Assembly: GCA_017304475.1 (NCBI GenBank)
Contig: JAFKKV010000020.1
Coordinates: forward strand, 124,001-188,000
DNA: 64,000 bases
Direction of reading: 5' to 3'
Origin: Hyphomicrobiales bacterium
Lineage (GTDB): Bacteria; Pseudomonadota; Alphaproteobacteria; Rhizobiales; Phreatobacteraceae
Shown in pieces: positions 33,175 to 42,046 of this stretch. The position numbers and the translations under genes are program-made. The notes under the pieces are model-generated. The model searched no databases and was not told where the DNA came from. It was given only the letters and a program-made list of their open reading frames with translations. Each line of letters opens with the position of its first letter. The first letter of the stretch is position 1.

Positions 33175-33972
33175 CTAGAGCCAATAGATGATGCGGGAGC
33201 GGAATCGATCGTAGAACAGGTAGGCAACCGTCAGGCCGACCACCGTCATCAGCGCAACAGCCACATACGACTGAAGAGCAGGTTCGCTACCCAGCAAAGG
33301 AGCGCGCACGAGATCAATGAGGTGATGGAACGGGTTGACGAGCGCCACCCACTCCTTATCAACCAGAAGCTTCGCGGGCCAGATAACAGGCGTCACGAAG
33401 AAACAAACTTGCAGCACGCTCTGTATTATGGGCTGAAGATCACGAAAACGGGCCCCGACCATTCCAACCAAAGGTACTATCCAAAACGCTTGTAAAAACA
33501 ACGCAAAAACACCAATGGCAGCGGCAAATAAATGATAAAACGATACAGATGAAAAGAACAAAACAACAACCAAAGCGACAACAAATTGATTTGCGAAAAC
33601 TATTATATTTCGCCACATGACTCTAAAAACATAGACAAATAACGATCGACGAACCTGTCGAATATAAACTTCGGATTCAACGAATGTCATGACACTTTCG
33701 GAACATACCGCGGAAATATAATTCCAAACAACCGTACCAACCGCAATATATGGCAAGAATTCCGTCAAAGAAACCTTGAAAAGAGTGCTATAAACAAAGG
33801 CCAGAGCCAAAACAAAGACCGCTGTCGTAGTACTCAGCCAGAGTGGTCCGGCCCAAGAGCGTCGATATCGAGCGATGATGTCGTGCCAACCAAAGCGCAA
33901 CCAGAGGCGCCAGGCCATCACGCCTTCGGCGAGATCTTGCAGTGCCGGATTATTCGAATACTGTTTCATCAT
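33175..33972 (-). CDS. wzm: polysaccharide ABC exporter permease (Wzm type)
   Basis: 265 residues, ABC-2 type permease with six hydrophobic segments (TTTAVFVLALAFVYSTLF, NIIVFANQFVVALVVVLFF, IGVFALFLQAFWIVPLVG). The cytoplasmic N-terminus contains DIIARYRRSWAGPLWL, the coupling helix pattern of Wzm/KpsM proteins. The central 400 bases are AT-rich compared with neighbours. It forms an operon with wzt downstream and lies 67 bases after the epimerase gene at 34040. Confidence 0.9.
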   Translation of the reverse strand: MMKQYSNNPALQDLAEGVMAWRLWLRFGWHDIIARYRRSWAGPLWLSTTTAVFVLALAFVYSTLFKVSLTEFLPYIAVGTVVWNYISAVCSESVMTFVESEVYIRQVRRSLFVYVFRVMWRNIIVFANQFVVALVVVLFFSSVSFYHLFAAAIGVFALFLQAFWIVPLVGMVGARFRDLQPIIQSVLQVCFFVTPVIWPAKLLVDKEWVALVNPFHHLIDLVRAPLLGSEPALQSYVAVALMTVVGLTVAYLFYDRFRSRIIYWL

Positions 33973-34039
33973 CGATCAGATCATCCAGCCAGGAGAGCGG
34001 CCGGCCCTTTTGCCTCTTGTTGTTGAGGGCCTCTTCAGT

Positions 34040-35101
34040 TCACGCAAACTTCCTCACTTCGGGTACGAAATGAGCATGGCCCATCATGCACCGCGTGATC
34101 GTTGCCTTGTTGGCCCTTGTCCATTCCACGGTGCGCCGAATGCCATCCTCATGTGTCACTTCAGCCAGGAAGCCGAGCTTCTCGCGCGCCTTGTCGGTCG
34201 CCGCGAAGCGTTGACCGGACCTGTCCCAGTCGCGCGCCGGGGTCAGTGCGATCGGCGTCGCGTTACCGGTGGCGGCATTGATGCGCTCGGCTAATTCGCG
34301 GATCGTCGTTTCCGCGCCGGAACCGAGATTATAGATCTCACCCGGCTCGCCCTTCAGCCCGCAGGCCATCAGGCCGCGCGCCATGTCCTCGACAAAGATG
34401 AAATCGCGAGTGGCGATGCCACCATTCTCCACCGGCAGAGCCTCGCCATGCAGCGACTTCCACACGAAAGTGGGCGTCACGTTGCGCCAGACCGTCGCCG
34501 GCGTACCGCGCCAGCGGCCAGCACCGAGGATTTCGCCCGGTCCATAAACGTTCTGGAAGCGTGCCTTGACGAAAGGCAGGCCGTGGCGGGTGAAATAATA
34601 ATTACCGTACATCTCGCCAATCAGCTTCGAGATGGAATACGGACTATCGTGGAAGAGCGAGACTGGCGCGTCCTCGGAGGTCGCCGTCGCACCATCGAAA
34701 GTCTTTGCGGCGACCGCGCAGCCGGCGGCAGAATAAACAACCTTCTTCAGCGACCTGATGTCCTTCAATCGCTCGAACAGCTTGAGCGTGGTCAGCGTGT
34801 TGTTCTCGTGATCCATCAAGGGATCGTGGATCGACGACTGGTTTCCGTGGAAACAAGCGAGGTGGTAGGCGTAGTCGAGATCGTCATCCAGATCGCGCAG
34901 CACGCGCTCGCTCGTGATCGAGCCCGAGACGAGCCGCACAGCCGGATCATCAGGCACATTGACGGGGTCGGCCGACAGGAAATTGTCGACGATCGTCAAT
35001 TTGCGCGGCTGCTCGCGCAAGATTTGGCGCACGAGATTCGACCCGACGAAGCCGGCGCCGCCGACCACCAGCACGTTCTTGTTCGCGAAAGTTTCGCTCA
35101 T
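34040..35101 (-). CDS. NAD-dependent nucleotide-sugar epimerase/dehydratase
   Basis: 353 residues, extended short-chain dehydrogenase. NAD site VLVVGGAGFVGSNLV, catalytic Y-x-x-x-K in SPYSISKLIGEMYG, and substrate segment NVYGPGEI. The family includes UDP-glucose 4-epimerase and GDP-mannose 3,5-epimerase-like enzymes. The HLACFHGNQSS segment, where family members read HLA-A-x-x, places it in the nucleotide-sugar subfamily. It is one of three consecutive epimerase genes (with 35187 and 36154), and more diverged than the other two. The exact sugar is not predictable. Confidence 0.85.
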   Translation of the reverse strand: MSETFANKNVLVVGGAGFVGSNLVRQILREQPRKLTIVDNFLSADPVNVPDDPAVRLVSGSITSERVLRDLDDDLDYAYHLACFHGNQSSIHDPLMDHENNTLTTLKLFERLKDIRSLKKVVYSAAGCAVAAKTFDGATATSEDAPVSLFHDSPYSISKLIGEMYGNYYFTRHGLPFVKARFQNVYGPGEILGAGRWRGTPATVWRNVTPTFVWKSLHGEALPVENGGIATRDFIFVEDMARGLMACGLKGEPGEIYNLGSGAETTIRELAERINAATGNATPIALTPARDWDRSGQRFAATDKAREKLGFLAEVTHEDGIRRTVEWTRANKATITRCMMGHAHFVPEVRKFA

Positions 35102-35186
35102 GGCTTCACGATCATCCTGATGTCAGCGTGCGGCGGATCTAGAAGGAGCCGACGTTCGGGACAAGCCCTGCGGCGGGCCTCCCCTT

Positions 35187-36140
35187 TCAAGTCTGGATCG
35201 ACGCGACGGCCGGAGGCGCCTTGAGATGGCTGTAGATAGCGGTAACGCCATTGACGTCGTACCAGGCCAGCATGCGCCGGATGGTCTGTTCGAAGCCGTA
35301 GCGCGGCTGCCAGTCGAAGGCCGCCATTGTAGCCGCCGGATCGAGCACCACGGCAGGCACGTCGTCTGCGCCAGGTTCCACCTCGGGCACCGGCTCGGAC
35401 AAGGTTACTCCGAGGTGATCGACGACGATGTCGAAGATGTCCTTGATGGAATGGCCAGTGCCGGTCGAGACGTTGAACAGCCCGGTCGGTGCCCCTTCGG
35501 CCAGTGCCAGATCCATCACCGAAAAGAAATCATCCATGTCGATGAAATCACGGATCGTGCGTGAGCAGAAGCACCCCTTGCCCGCCTTGAGCCGCGTGTA
35601 GAAGGTTGGGATCGGTCCGATCGCAAGGCGCGGCCCGGTCACATTGGCCAGCCGGAGCGATACAAAGGGCAGGCCGGACATCGCCAGATAGGTCTCACCT
35701 GCCTGTTTGGAAATACCATAGCTGGTGAAGGGCCGGGCCGGTGCATCAACCGGAATCGGCACGGAGGCCGGCCGCCCGTAGCCTAGAGCGGTATGAAAAT
35801 TGACAAAGCGCTTGATGTCGGCGGCCTTGGCCGCTTCGACAACGTGGATCGTGCCTTCGATATTGGTGCGGGCGTCTTCAAGCCAATCGTCAGGATCCTT
35901 GTAGGCCGCGGCCGAATGGACGACGTGGCTGGGCTTGAACTCGGCGAAGAGCCGGTCGACCAGAGGTCGGTTCGTCACCGAGCCTTCGACGACGCTCAGC
36001 CTCGGGTGGTGGTCGGGCAGCGAGCCCCGGTGGCCGGTGGCGAAATTGTCCAACACGAGCACGTCGTGCCCGACTTCGAGATAACGTTCTGCCAGATTCG
36101 AGCCGAGGCAGCCGGCGCCGCCCGTGATGAAGATGCGCAT
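35187..36140 (-). CDS. NAD-dependent nucleotide-sugar epimerase, paralogue 1
   Basis: 317 residues. NAD site IFITGGAGCLGSNLAERY, DNFATGHRGSLP, HSAAAYKDPDDW, catalytic YGISK, and SLRLANVTGPR. It is similar over its length to the protein at 36154-37113, sharing DNFATG, AxYKDPxDW and LRLANVxGPR-type blocks, so the two arose by duplication. Start ATG 36140 begins at the Rossmann motif; the longer open frame adds 15 unsupported residues. Probable UDP-sugar 4-epimerase-like enzyme of the locus. Confidence 0.85.
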   Translation of the reverse strand: MRIFITGGAGCLGSNLAERYLEVGHDVLVLDNFATGHRGSLPDHHPRLSVVEGSVTNRPLVDRLFAEFKPSHVVHSAAAYKDPDDWLEDARTNIEGTIHVVEAAKAADIKRFVNFHTALGYGRPASVPIPVDAPARPFTSYGISKQAGETYLAMSGLPFVSLRLANVTGPRLAIGPIPTFYTRLKAGKGCFCSRTIRDFIDMDDFFSVMDLALAEGAPTGLFNVSTGTGHSIKDIFDIVVDHLGVTLSEPVPEVEPGADDVPAVVLDPAATMAAFDWQPRYGFEQTIRRMLAWYDVNGVTAIYSHLKAPPAVASIQT

Positions 36141-36153
36141 GGTCCTTGAGCCT

Positions 36154-37113
36154 TCAACCCTTCGCCGCGGTATTGATGTCGGCACGGGCTTCCTTCAGAT
36201 GGGTGTAGCCCCCGACCACCCCGTCCCTCTCCCAGCGCTCGACCGACAAACGCGCGATCTCATCAAGGGGGGTGAAGGTCACGTCTGTGAAGTCGGCGAA
36301 GGTGCGCGAGGGATCAAGCAGGATCGAGGGCGCGTCGTCGGGGCCGAGCGGCTTCACCTCGGGTTCGGGATAATCGTTGAGCTTCATGGCGCGCACGACC
36401 GAGTCATAGAGTTCCCTGATCGCCACGTCCTTGCCCGATGAGAAGTGATAGGTGCCGCCCCCCTTGCCATCGGCGGCCTGGACCACGACGCGGGCAAGGT
36501 CGCCAGCGAAGCAAAAGTCGCGCCGCGCCGGTGTGACGAAGCACTTCTTGCCTTCCGAGAGACGGCCATAGAAGATCGGTAGCGGACCCGAGACATTGCG
36601 CGGACCGATGACGTTGGCAAGGCGGAAGGTCACCCAGTCGATCCCCGAGAACTGCACATAGTTCTCACCCGCCGTCTTGGAGATGGCGTAGCTCGAATTG
36701 ACCGGATTGATCGGATGATCGAGCTGGATCGGCTGTTGAACCGGCTTGGTGCCGTAACAAAGTGCCGTCTGGAAATAGATGAGCCGACCGACCTTGTGGG
36801 TCTTGCACGCCTTGGCAATGTTGGCGCCGCCGACGGCATTCACGAGCGCGTCGGTGCCCCAATCCTCTGGATCCTTATAGGAAGCGGCGGTGTGTACCAC
36901 GACATCCGGCTTGAAGTCGGAGAAGAGCTGGTCGATCAAATGCGCATCGACAATCGATCCCTCGACCTGCGTCAGGTCCCGCTGGTCATTGAGGTTGTCG
37001 CGTCGGCCCGTGGCAAAATTGTCGATCGAGACGACCGTATCGCCGCGCGCCAGGAGAATGTCGGCGACAGTCGAGCCGACCTGACCTGCGCCTCCCGTGA
37101 TGAAGACCTTCAT
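36154..37113 (-). CDS. NAD-dependent nucleotide-sugar epimerase, paralogue 2
   Basis: 319 residues. VFITGGAGQVGSTVADILLA (NAD site), DNFATGRRDNLN, HTAASYKDPEDWG, catalytic YAISK, and FRLANVIGPRNVSGP. Paralogue of the preceding protein. ATG 37113 starts at the Rossmann strand. It is 13 bases from the gene at 35187 and 26 bases from the asparagine-synthase-like gene at 37140, so all are one leftward operon. The pair may act on two different sugars or form a heteromer. Confidence 0.85.
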   Translation of the reverse strand: MKVFITGGAGQVGSTVADILLARGDTVVSIDNFATGRRDNLNDQRDLTQVEGSIVDAHLIDQLFSDFKPDVVVHTAASYKDPEDWGTDALVNAVGGANIAKACKTHKVGRLIYFQTALCYGTKPVQQPIQLDHPINPVNSSYAISKTAGENYVQFSGIDWVTFRLANVIGPRNVSGPLPIFYGRLSEGKKCFVTPARRDFCFAGDLARVVVQAADGKGGGTYHFSSGKDVAIRELYDSVVRAMKLNDYPEPEVKPLGPDDAPSILLDPSRTFADFTDVTFTPLDEIARLSVERWERDGVVGGYTHLKEARADINTAAKG

Positions 37114-37139
37114 CGTTCTGTCCGTCCTTGTTTTTGAAC

Positions 37140-39077
37140 CTAGTGCGCAGCGACGTGCTCGGACGAGACCTCGTCGATCATCCCTCGATAGTCCGCCGCG
37201 CGATCGTGGAAGAGCTGATGCCAAAGCTCCAGGCTCATCAAACCCCACGCCTTGCGCGAGAACCGCTCGGCCTTGTCGAAATTGGCGAGGATCGCCTCGG
37301 AATTGAAGAACTCACGATGGCGATTTTTCTGCGTCAAGAAGATGTCCGTGACCATGTCGTGCAATTCACCGGCGAACCATTCCTTGAGCGGAACCGGGAA
37401 ACCCATCTTGTCGCGCCTCTGCATCAACTCGACCGGCAAATCGCCGTCGAAGGTAGACTTGATGAAGTGCTTCATCTGTCCGCCCTTGAATTTGACGTCG
37501 GCTGGAATTGTCGCTGCGAACTCCACCACCGAATGGTCGAGCAGCGGCACTCGAGATTCCAGCCCATGGGCCATCGACATCCGGTCCTCGACCTGAAGCA
37601 GACCAGGCAGGAGGCATTTGAAGTCGAAATGCGTCATGGAATCGAAATAGGCTTCCTTGCGAACGTTGCGCTCGGAATTGAACACGCCCTGGAAGCGGGC
37701 GAACACACTTTCCCGGTCGAGCGCCGACCAGTCGACCTCGTCGGCCATATCAGCGGAGCGGTCGATGAGGCGGAAATAGCGGGCATCCAGCTCACCGAAC
37801 AAGCCCTTGGAGAAGAGCTGGCGAATGAGCGGCTTGTATTCCTGTAATACGGTGAGGTGCGGGATGATCGATTCCGGTGTGACGACGAAGTTGCCGCTCC
37901 TTTGCGTACCATCGATCGAGGCCTTCAGTGCCTGTTCGAGATAGGCAATGAGATAGCGTGCGTAGCCGCCGAAGATTTCGTCGCCGCCCTGCCCGCCGAG
38001 CACGACCTTGACGTGGCGCGAGGCCAGTTCGGCGACCATGTATTGCGGAAACGAGCCCGGCCCGGCCACCGGCGTATCCAGGTGGTAGATAACCTTCTCG
38101 ATATTGTCCCGGAAGTCCTTGGCCGTGATGTCGATCTGGTGCAGATCGATATGTCCCATGCGGCAGGCGGCCTCGGCATAGGCGCTCTCGTCATAGCCGG
38201 GGAATTCCGTGAACTTGCCGTGAAAGCCGATCTTGCCGGAGGCTTCCTCGCGCGCAGCCATGATGCCGATCAGGCTCGAGTCGATGCCGCCCGATATATA
38301 GGCTCCCACCGGCACATCCGATCGCAGATGCACCTTGACGGAATCAGCCAGCCGGTCGCGCATCTCGTTGCCGAACCATTGCGGCGTGTGGTCCCAATCG
38401 ATGTCGTAATGCACATCCCAATAGCGGAACACCCGGACCTCGCCGTTCTCGACGGTGAGCGCATGGCCGGGCAAGAGAGACTGGATGCCTTTGAACAGCG
38501 TCTTCTCACCGATCGTGTACTGGAATGTCATGTACTCGGCGAGCGCATCCGGGTCGGTCGCAATGTCCGGCAGAACCGGCAGGAGCGCCTTCATCTCAGA
38601 GGCGAAATAGAAAACGCCGTCCACGACCGTGTAATAAAAAGGCTTGATACCGAAGCGGTCGCGAGCGGCAAAAAGCCGGTCCTCGTCCCATAACGCGAAG
38701 GCGAACATGCCCCGCAGATGGTCCAGGCATCCCGTTCCCCACCGCGCATAGGCCGCCAGCACTGCTTCGGTGTCGGACTGGGTCTTGAACGTCCAGCCTT
38801 TCGCCAGGTTCTCTCGCAGCTCGATATAGTTGTAGATCTCACCATTGTAGCAAATGACGCTACCGTTATTGCCGCGCATTGGCTGATGACCAGATGCCGT
38901 GAGATCGATGATGGCAAGGCGCCGATGTGCCAGGCCGCAAATATCCCCCGGCGCGTGCCAGAAGCCGTGCCCGTCGGGCCCACGATGGGCGATGAGATTG
39001 CTCATGGCAGCAAGCGTGCGGCCAAGCCGTGCGATGGGCTTGCGCGCTAGCGAAGCCGCTCCTGCAATGCCACACAT
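37140..39077 (-). CDS. asparagine-synthase-like amidotransferase 1
   Basis: 645 residues. N-terminal class II glutaminase with nucleophile Cys2 (MCGIAGAA), HRGPDGHG, and CYNGEIYNY. The C-terminal synthetase has the ATP pyrophosphatase loop SGGIDSS and GGQGGDEIFGGY. All catalytic residues are present. In O-antigen loci such proteins (such as WbpS) convert uronic-acid carboxyls to amides instead of making asparagine. That fits the presence of a diacetamido-uronic acid pathway nearby. A second copy follows at 39315. Confidence 0.88.
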   Translation of the reverse strand: MCGIAGAASLARKPIARLGRTLAAMSNLIAHRGPDGHGFWHAPGDICGLAHRRLAIIDLTASGHQPMRGNNGSVICYNGEIYNYIELRENLAKGWTFKTQSDTEAVLAAYARWGTGCLDHLRGMFAFALWDEDRLFAARDRFGIKPFYYTVVDGVFYFASEMKALLPVLPDIATDPDALAEYMTFQYTIGEKTLFKGIQSLLPGHALTVENGEVRVFRYWDVHYDIDWDHTPQWFGNEMRDRLADSVKVHLRSDVPVGAYISGGIDSSLIGIMAAREEASGKIGFHGKFTEFPGYDESAYAEAACRMGHIDLHQIDITAKDFRDNIEKVIYHLDTPVAGPGSFPQYMVAELASRHVKVVLGGQGGDEIFGGYARYLIAYLEQALKASIDGTQRSGNFVVTPESIIPHLTVLQEYKPLIRQLFSKGLFGELDARYFRLIDRSADMADEVDWSALDRESVFARFQGVFNSERNVRKEAYFDSMTHFDFKCLLPGLLQVEDRMSMAHGLESRVPLLDHSVVEFAATIPADVKFKGGQMKHFIKSTFDGDLPVELMQRRDKMGFPVPLKEWFAGELHDMVTDIFLTQKNRHREFFNSEAILANFDKAERFSRKAWGLMSLELWHQLFHDRAADYRGMIDEVSSEHVAAH

Positions 39078-39314
39078 CGTAGCTGTACTCCCTTACGAAC
39101 GAACATCTTGGCCGTTCCGACTGCGCAAATCTGCCGCATCAATCAAGCTGGGCCGCACCTCACCTCTGTGCCCTTTCGCAAGAAGGCGCCTGTAGCAGCC
39201 CTATACCCGTTTGTCGCCGCCCGTGGACGCTCGATCGTGCTCCCGCAATCGCCATGCTTTGCCGAAGGCCCTCACACCCGCTGGGGCCGGATGTCGCGGG
39301 CGGGACGACGGCGA

Positions 39315-41216
39315 TCACAAGCTCACTCCGAAGCGTTCACCCCACAGGCCGAGATTGACGATGCGCCAGAGGGTGAAATCGACGTTGCGACGTCCGTCCA
39401 GCATGTCGGCGGCGAGCGCACGCACGCCATCGGCATTCATAAGGCCGGGATAGCGCGCCAGCGTGGCTTCAATGCCCTCGGTGACAAGGCCGCGCAACGG
39501 TCCACGGAACCAGATCTGTTCCGGCGTCGCGAAGCCCAGCTTGTCGCGCCGCTCCTGGATCACCTCCGGCAGAATACCGGCCATGCCCTTGCGCAGCACA
39601 CGCTTGGTATCACCGCCTACGATCTTGTGGTCATTGCCAAGCGCCAGATCGAGTTCGACAAGCGGGTGGTCGAGGAACGGCACACGCGCCTCGATGGAAT
39701 GGGCCATCGAGTTGCGATCCTCCCAATGCAGAAGCATGGCGAGGTTCGAACCATAGGTCAGCGTGAGGCACAGGCTGCGGATATCGGTGACCGTCGGCAA
39801 GCCGAGCAGGTCCGATGCGACCTGCAATGCCGTCCCCTGTGTATTTCCGCGTTCGCGCAAAAGGTCGGTGCCAAGCCAGTCATGCTGCACCATCGCGTGA
39901 TGCTTTCGGCGCAGGACATGCGAGATGCCCTTGGGCAGAAGTGGAACGATATAGTGGCGCAATTGCTCGGCGACGGGCGTACCGTGATAGCGGTTGCGTT
40001 CCATGATGGTGCGGAACAATTGGCCGAACCGCCGCCGGCGCGTGAGGTCGGCCATGTAATAGGAGAAGCCGCCATGATAGCCGGCGAGCTGTTCGTCGGC
40101 GCCCTGGCCGTCGAGCATCACCTTCACGCCGACACGCCTGGCCTCCTCGAACACGCACCATTGCGCGAAGATCGATGTCGAGCCGAAGGGCTCGTCCTGG
40201 TGCCAGGTGATATCGGAGGCCTTCTGGAAGACATCCTCCGCCTTGGGAAATATGAAGTGCGGCTGGGTATGCGCGTGCGCTACCACCGCATCCATGAACG
40301 GCTTTTCGTCGACACTCTTTTCCGCGTAGCAAGCCGAGACGGTGTTGACCTTGGCGCCGCCCTTGCCCGAGCCGAGCAGGTTCGACATCAGGCAGACAAT
40401 GGCCGAGGAATCGAGGCCTCCCGAGAGGCATGAGCCGACCGGCACGTCCGAGCGCAGGTGCAACTTGACGGATTCGCTCAGCAGCTCGCGAAAGCGCTCC
40501 GCAGCCTCGGCCTCGCTGATCCTCAATTCGCCCGCAGTGGCGGGATACCAGCGTCGGACACAGGACGCGAGCGATACGGCACGCTCGGTGGCAATGGTGA
40601 TGCATTCACCGCCACGCAGCTGGTTGATGCCGTCGAACATCGTCTCCGCGCTATGGTCGGCGATGCCGGCTGCAAGAAAGTCATGGACGCGCGCCATATT
40701 CATGCGCCCGCTCAGGCCTGGCAAACCGAGGAGCTGTTTGATCTCCGAGCCGAATGCGATGCCCTTTGGCGTTTGCACCATGTAGAGCGGCTTGATGCCA
40801 TAGCGGTCGCGCGCGGCGAACAGGGTCTTGTCGCGGTCGTCCCAGATGACGAGCGAGAACATGCCGCGCAGGCGATCCAGCATCGCCTCGCCCCAGATTA
40901 TATAGGCGCGCAATAGAACTTCGGAATCGGACTCGGTGACAAAGACCTCGCCCTTTGCGCGCATCTCCTCGCGCAATTCGATGTAGTTGTAGATCTCTCC
41001 GTTGAAGACCATGTGGAAGCGGCCGGAAGCGTCGCTCATCGGCTGAAGCCCGGCATCCGACACATCGATGATCGCCAGCCGACGATGCCCCAGCGACACA
41101 GGCCCGGCCGGGCTCGCAAATTCACGCCAGCCGCGCCCGTCGGGGCCGCGATGGGCGACAATGTCGATCCTCGCCTGGTCCGGCGCGAAGCCGACCGATC
41201 CGAACAATCCGCACAT
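39315..41216 (-). CDS. asparagine-synthase-like amidotransferase 2
   Basis: 633 residues. Same two-domain layout: Cys2 (MCGLFGSVGF), HRGPDGRGW, VFNGEIYNY, then LSGGLDSSAIV and DGQGADEQLAGYHGG. It is clearly diverged from the copy at 37140, so they probably amidate different acceptors. 237 bases separate the two genes. Both run leftward with the epimerases and exporter. A role in free asparagine synthesis cannot be excluded for either. Confidence 0.88.
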   Translation of the reverse strand: MCGLFGSVGFAPDQARIDIVAHRGPDGRGWREFASPAGPVSLGHRRLAIIDVSDAGLQPMSDASGRFHMVFNGEIYNYIELREEMRAKGEVFVTESDSEVLLRAYIIWGEAMLDRLRGMFSLVIWDDRDKTLFAARDRYGIKPLYMVQTPKGIAFGSEIKQLLGLPGLSGRMNMARVHDFLAAGIADHSAETMFDGINQLRGGECITIATERAVSLASCVRRWYPATAGELRISEAEAAERFRELLSESVKLHLRSDVPVGSCLSGGLDSSAIVCLMSNLLGSGKGGAKVNTVSACYAEKSVDEKPFMDAVVAHAHTQPHFIFPKAEDVFQKASDITWHQDEPFGSTSIFAQWCVFEEARRVGVKVMLDGQGADEQLAGYHGGFSYYMADLTRRRRFGQLFRTIMERNRYHGTPVAEQLRHYIVPLLPKGISHVLRRKHHAMVQHDWLGTDLLRERGNTQGTALQVASDLLGLPTVTDIRSLCLTLTYGSNLAMLLHWEDRNSMAHSIEARVPFLDHPLVELDLALGNDHKIVGGDTKRVLRKGMAGILPEVIQERRDKLGFATPEQIWFRGPLRGLVTEGIEATLARYPGLMNADGVRALAADMLDGRRNVDFTLWRIVNLGLWGERFGVSL

Positions 41217-41310
41217 TGCAGCTAATCTCTCCGTATGCAGCCGGCGTAGCTGCGGAACGCTAGGCGCATCGGTCTCACCGCATCACGCGCGCCATAATCG
41301 GCGATTTCGA

Positions 41311-41991
41311 TCATCGCCCGGCCTCGCCTGCGGTGATCGTGATCGACAGCATGGCGGGCACCAGTACGCCCGCAGGCCCCACGCCGGCGGCAAGCGCGTC
41401 ATATGTCGCCTGCGCGTCGCCGATGGCCGTGACAACCCAGCCATCAGGCGCGGGCGCGACATCGGCCACCTGCTTGGCCACGGCAACGCTCAGCAGATGC
41501 TGCCTCTGCATGCCGGCATCGACCACCGCGGCGATCGTGACGCCCTGCTCCGCCGCCGAAAGAATGGCGATCTCAGCCAGGTCGCTGCCACCGACAAGGC
41601 CGACATTGCGCCACCCCCGGCGCCTGGCTTCCGCCATAAGCTCTGCGCATTCGCCCCTGGCGCGGCGGAAGAAGGTGAGCGACCAAGCGAGATATTCCGC
41701 CGTCAACCGCGACTTTTCCGCGAAGCCCTGCGGGGTCAGGTAATAGGCATAGCGGCGCGACGGGGCTTGCTGAACCTTGATCAGCCCCTTTTTCACGCAG
41801 CGCTTGATGTAGGTGTTGACGAGGCCGAGCGCGACGCCCAGTTCGCTGGCCAAGCGCCGCTGCGACACATGTGCCTCCCGCTCCACCGACGCGAGAAGGC
41901 TCGCAATGTGACCGCGCTCCGTTTCGCTGTCTGCGACGTCGTCGGCATCGGCCCGCCCGATCGGCAGCTTGTAGTCGGTGGCCATCGTCAT
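41311..41991 (-). CDS. winged-helix regulator with Rossmann-like C-terminal domain
   Basis: 226 residues. A MarR-like winged helix lies at about 36-95 (VSQRRLASELGVALGLVNTY, KKGLIKVQQAPSRRYAYYLT). The C-terminal part (about 120-226) reads VGLVGGSDLAEIAILSAAEQ and has alternating strands and helices like a nucleotide- or sugar-binding Rossmann fold. Start ATG 41991 or 41985. Directly upstream are two palindromes (42008-42022 and 42032-42046), suggesting autoregulation. It lies between glycan genes and is a good candidate to control the leftward operon that starts here. The ligand is unknown. Confidence 0.8.
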   Translation of the reverse strand: MTMATDYKLPIGRADADDVADSETERGHIASLLASVEREAHVSQRRLASELGVALGLVNTYIKRCVKKGLIKVQQAPSRRYAYYLTPQGFAEKSRLTAEYLAWSLTFFRRARGECAELMAEARRRGWRNVGLVGGSDLAEIAILSAAEQGVTIAAVVDAGMQRQHLLSVAVAKQVADVAPAPDGWVVTAIGDAQATYDALAAGVGPAGVLVPAMLSITITAGEAGR

Positions 41992-42007
41992 GGCAGACGC
42001 CTACCAT

Positions 42008-42022
42008 GTTCATCGCGTGAAC
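42008..42022. promoter_or_regulatory. operator-like palindrome, proximal copy
   Basis: GTTCATCGCGTGAAC has half-sites GTTCAT/GTGAAC with a 3-base centre, 17 bases from the regulator start. It is nearly identical to the site at 42032-42046, with the two centres 24 bases apart. Confidence 0.6.
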
Positions 42023-42031
42023 GTCAAATTC

Positions 42032-42046
42032 GTTCACGGCGTGAAC
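42032..42046. promoter_or_regulatory. operator-like palindrome, distal copy
   Basis: GTTCACGGCGTGAAC is a perfect 6-bp inverted repeat with a 3-base centre. It overlaps the stop codon of the upstream glycosyltransferase gene (42034-42036). Together with the proximal copy it occupies almost the whole gap before the regulator gene. Confidence 0.65.
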
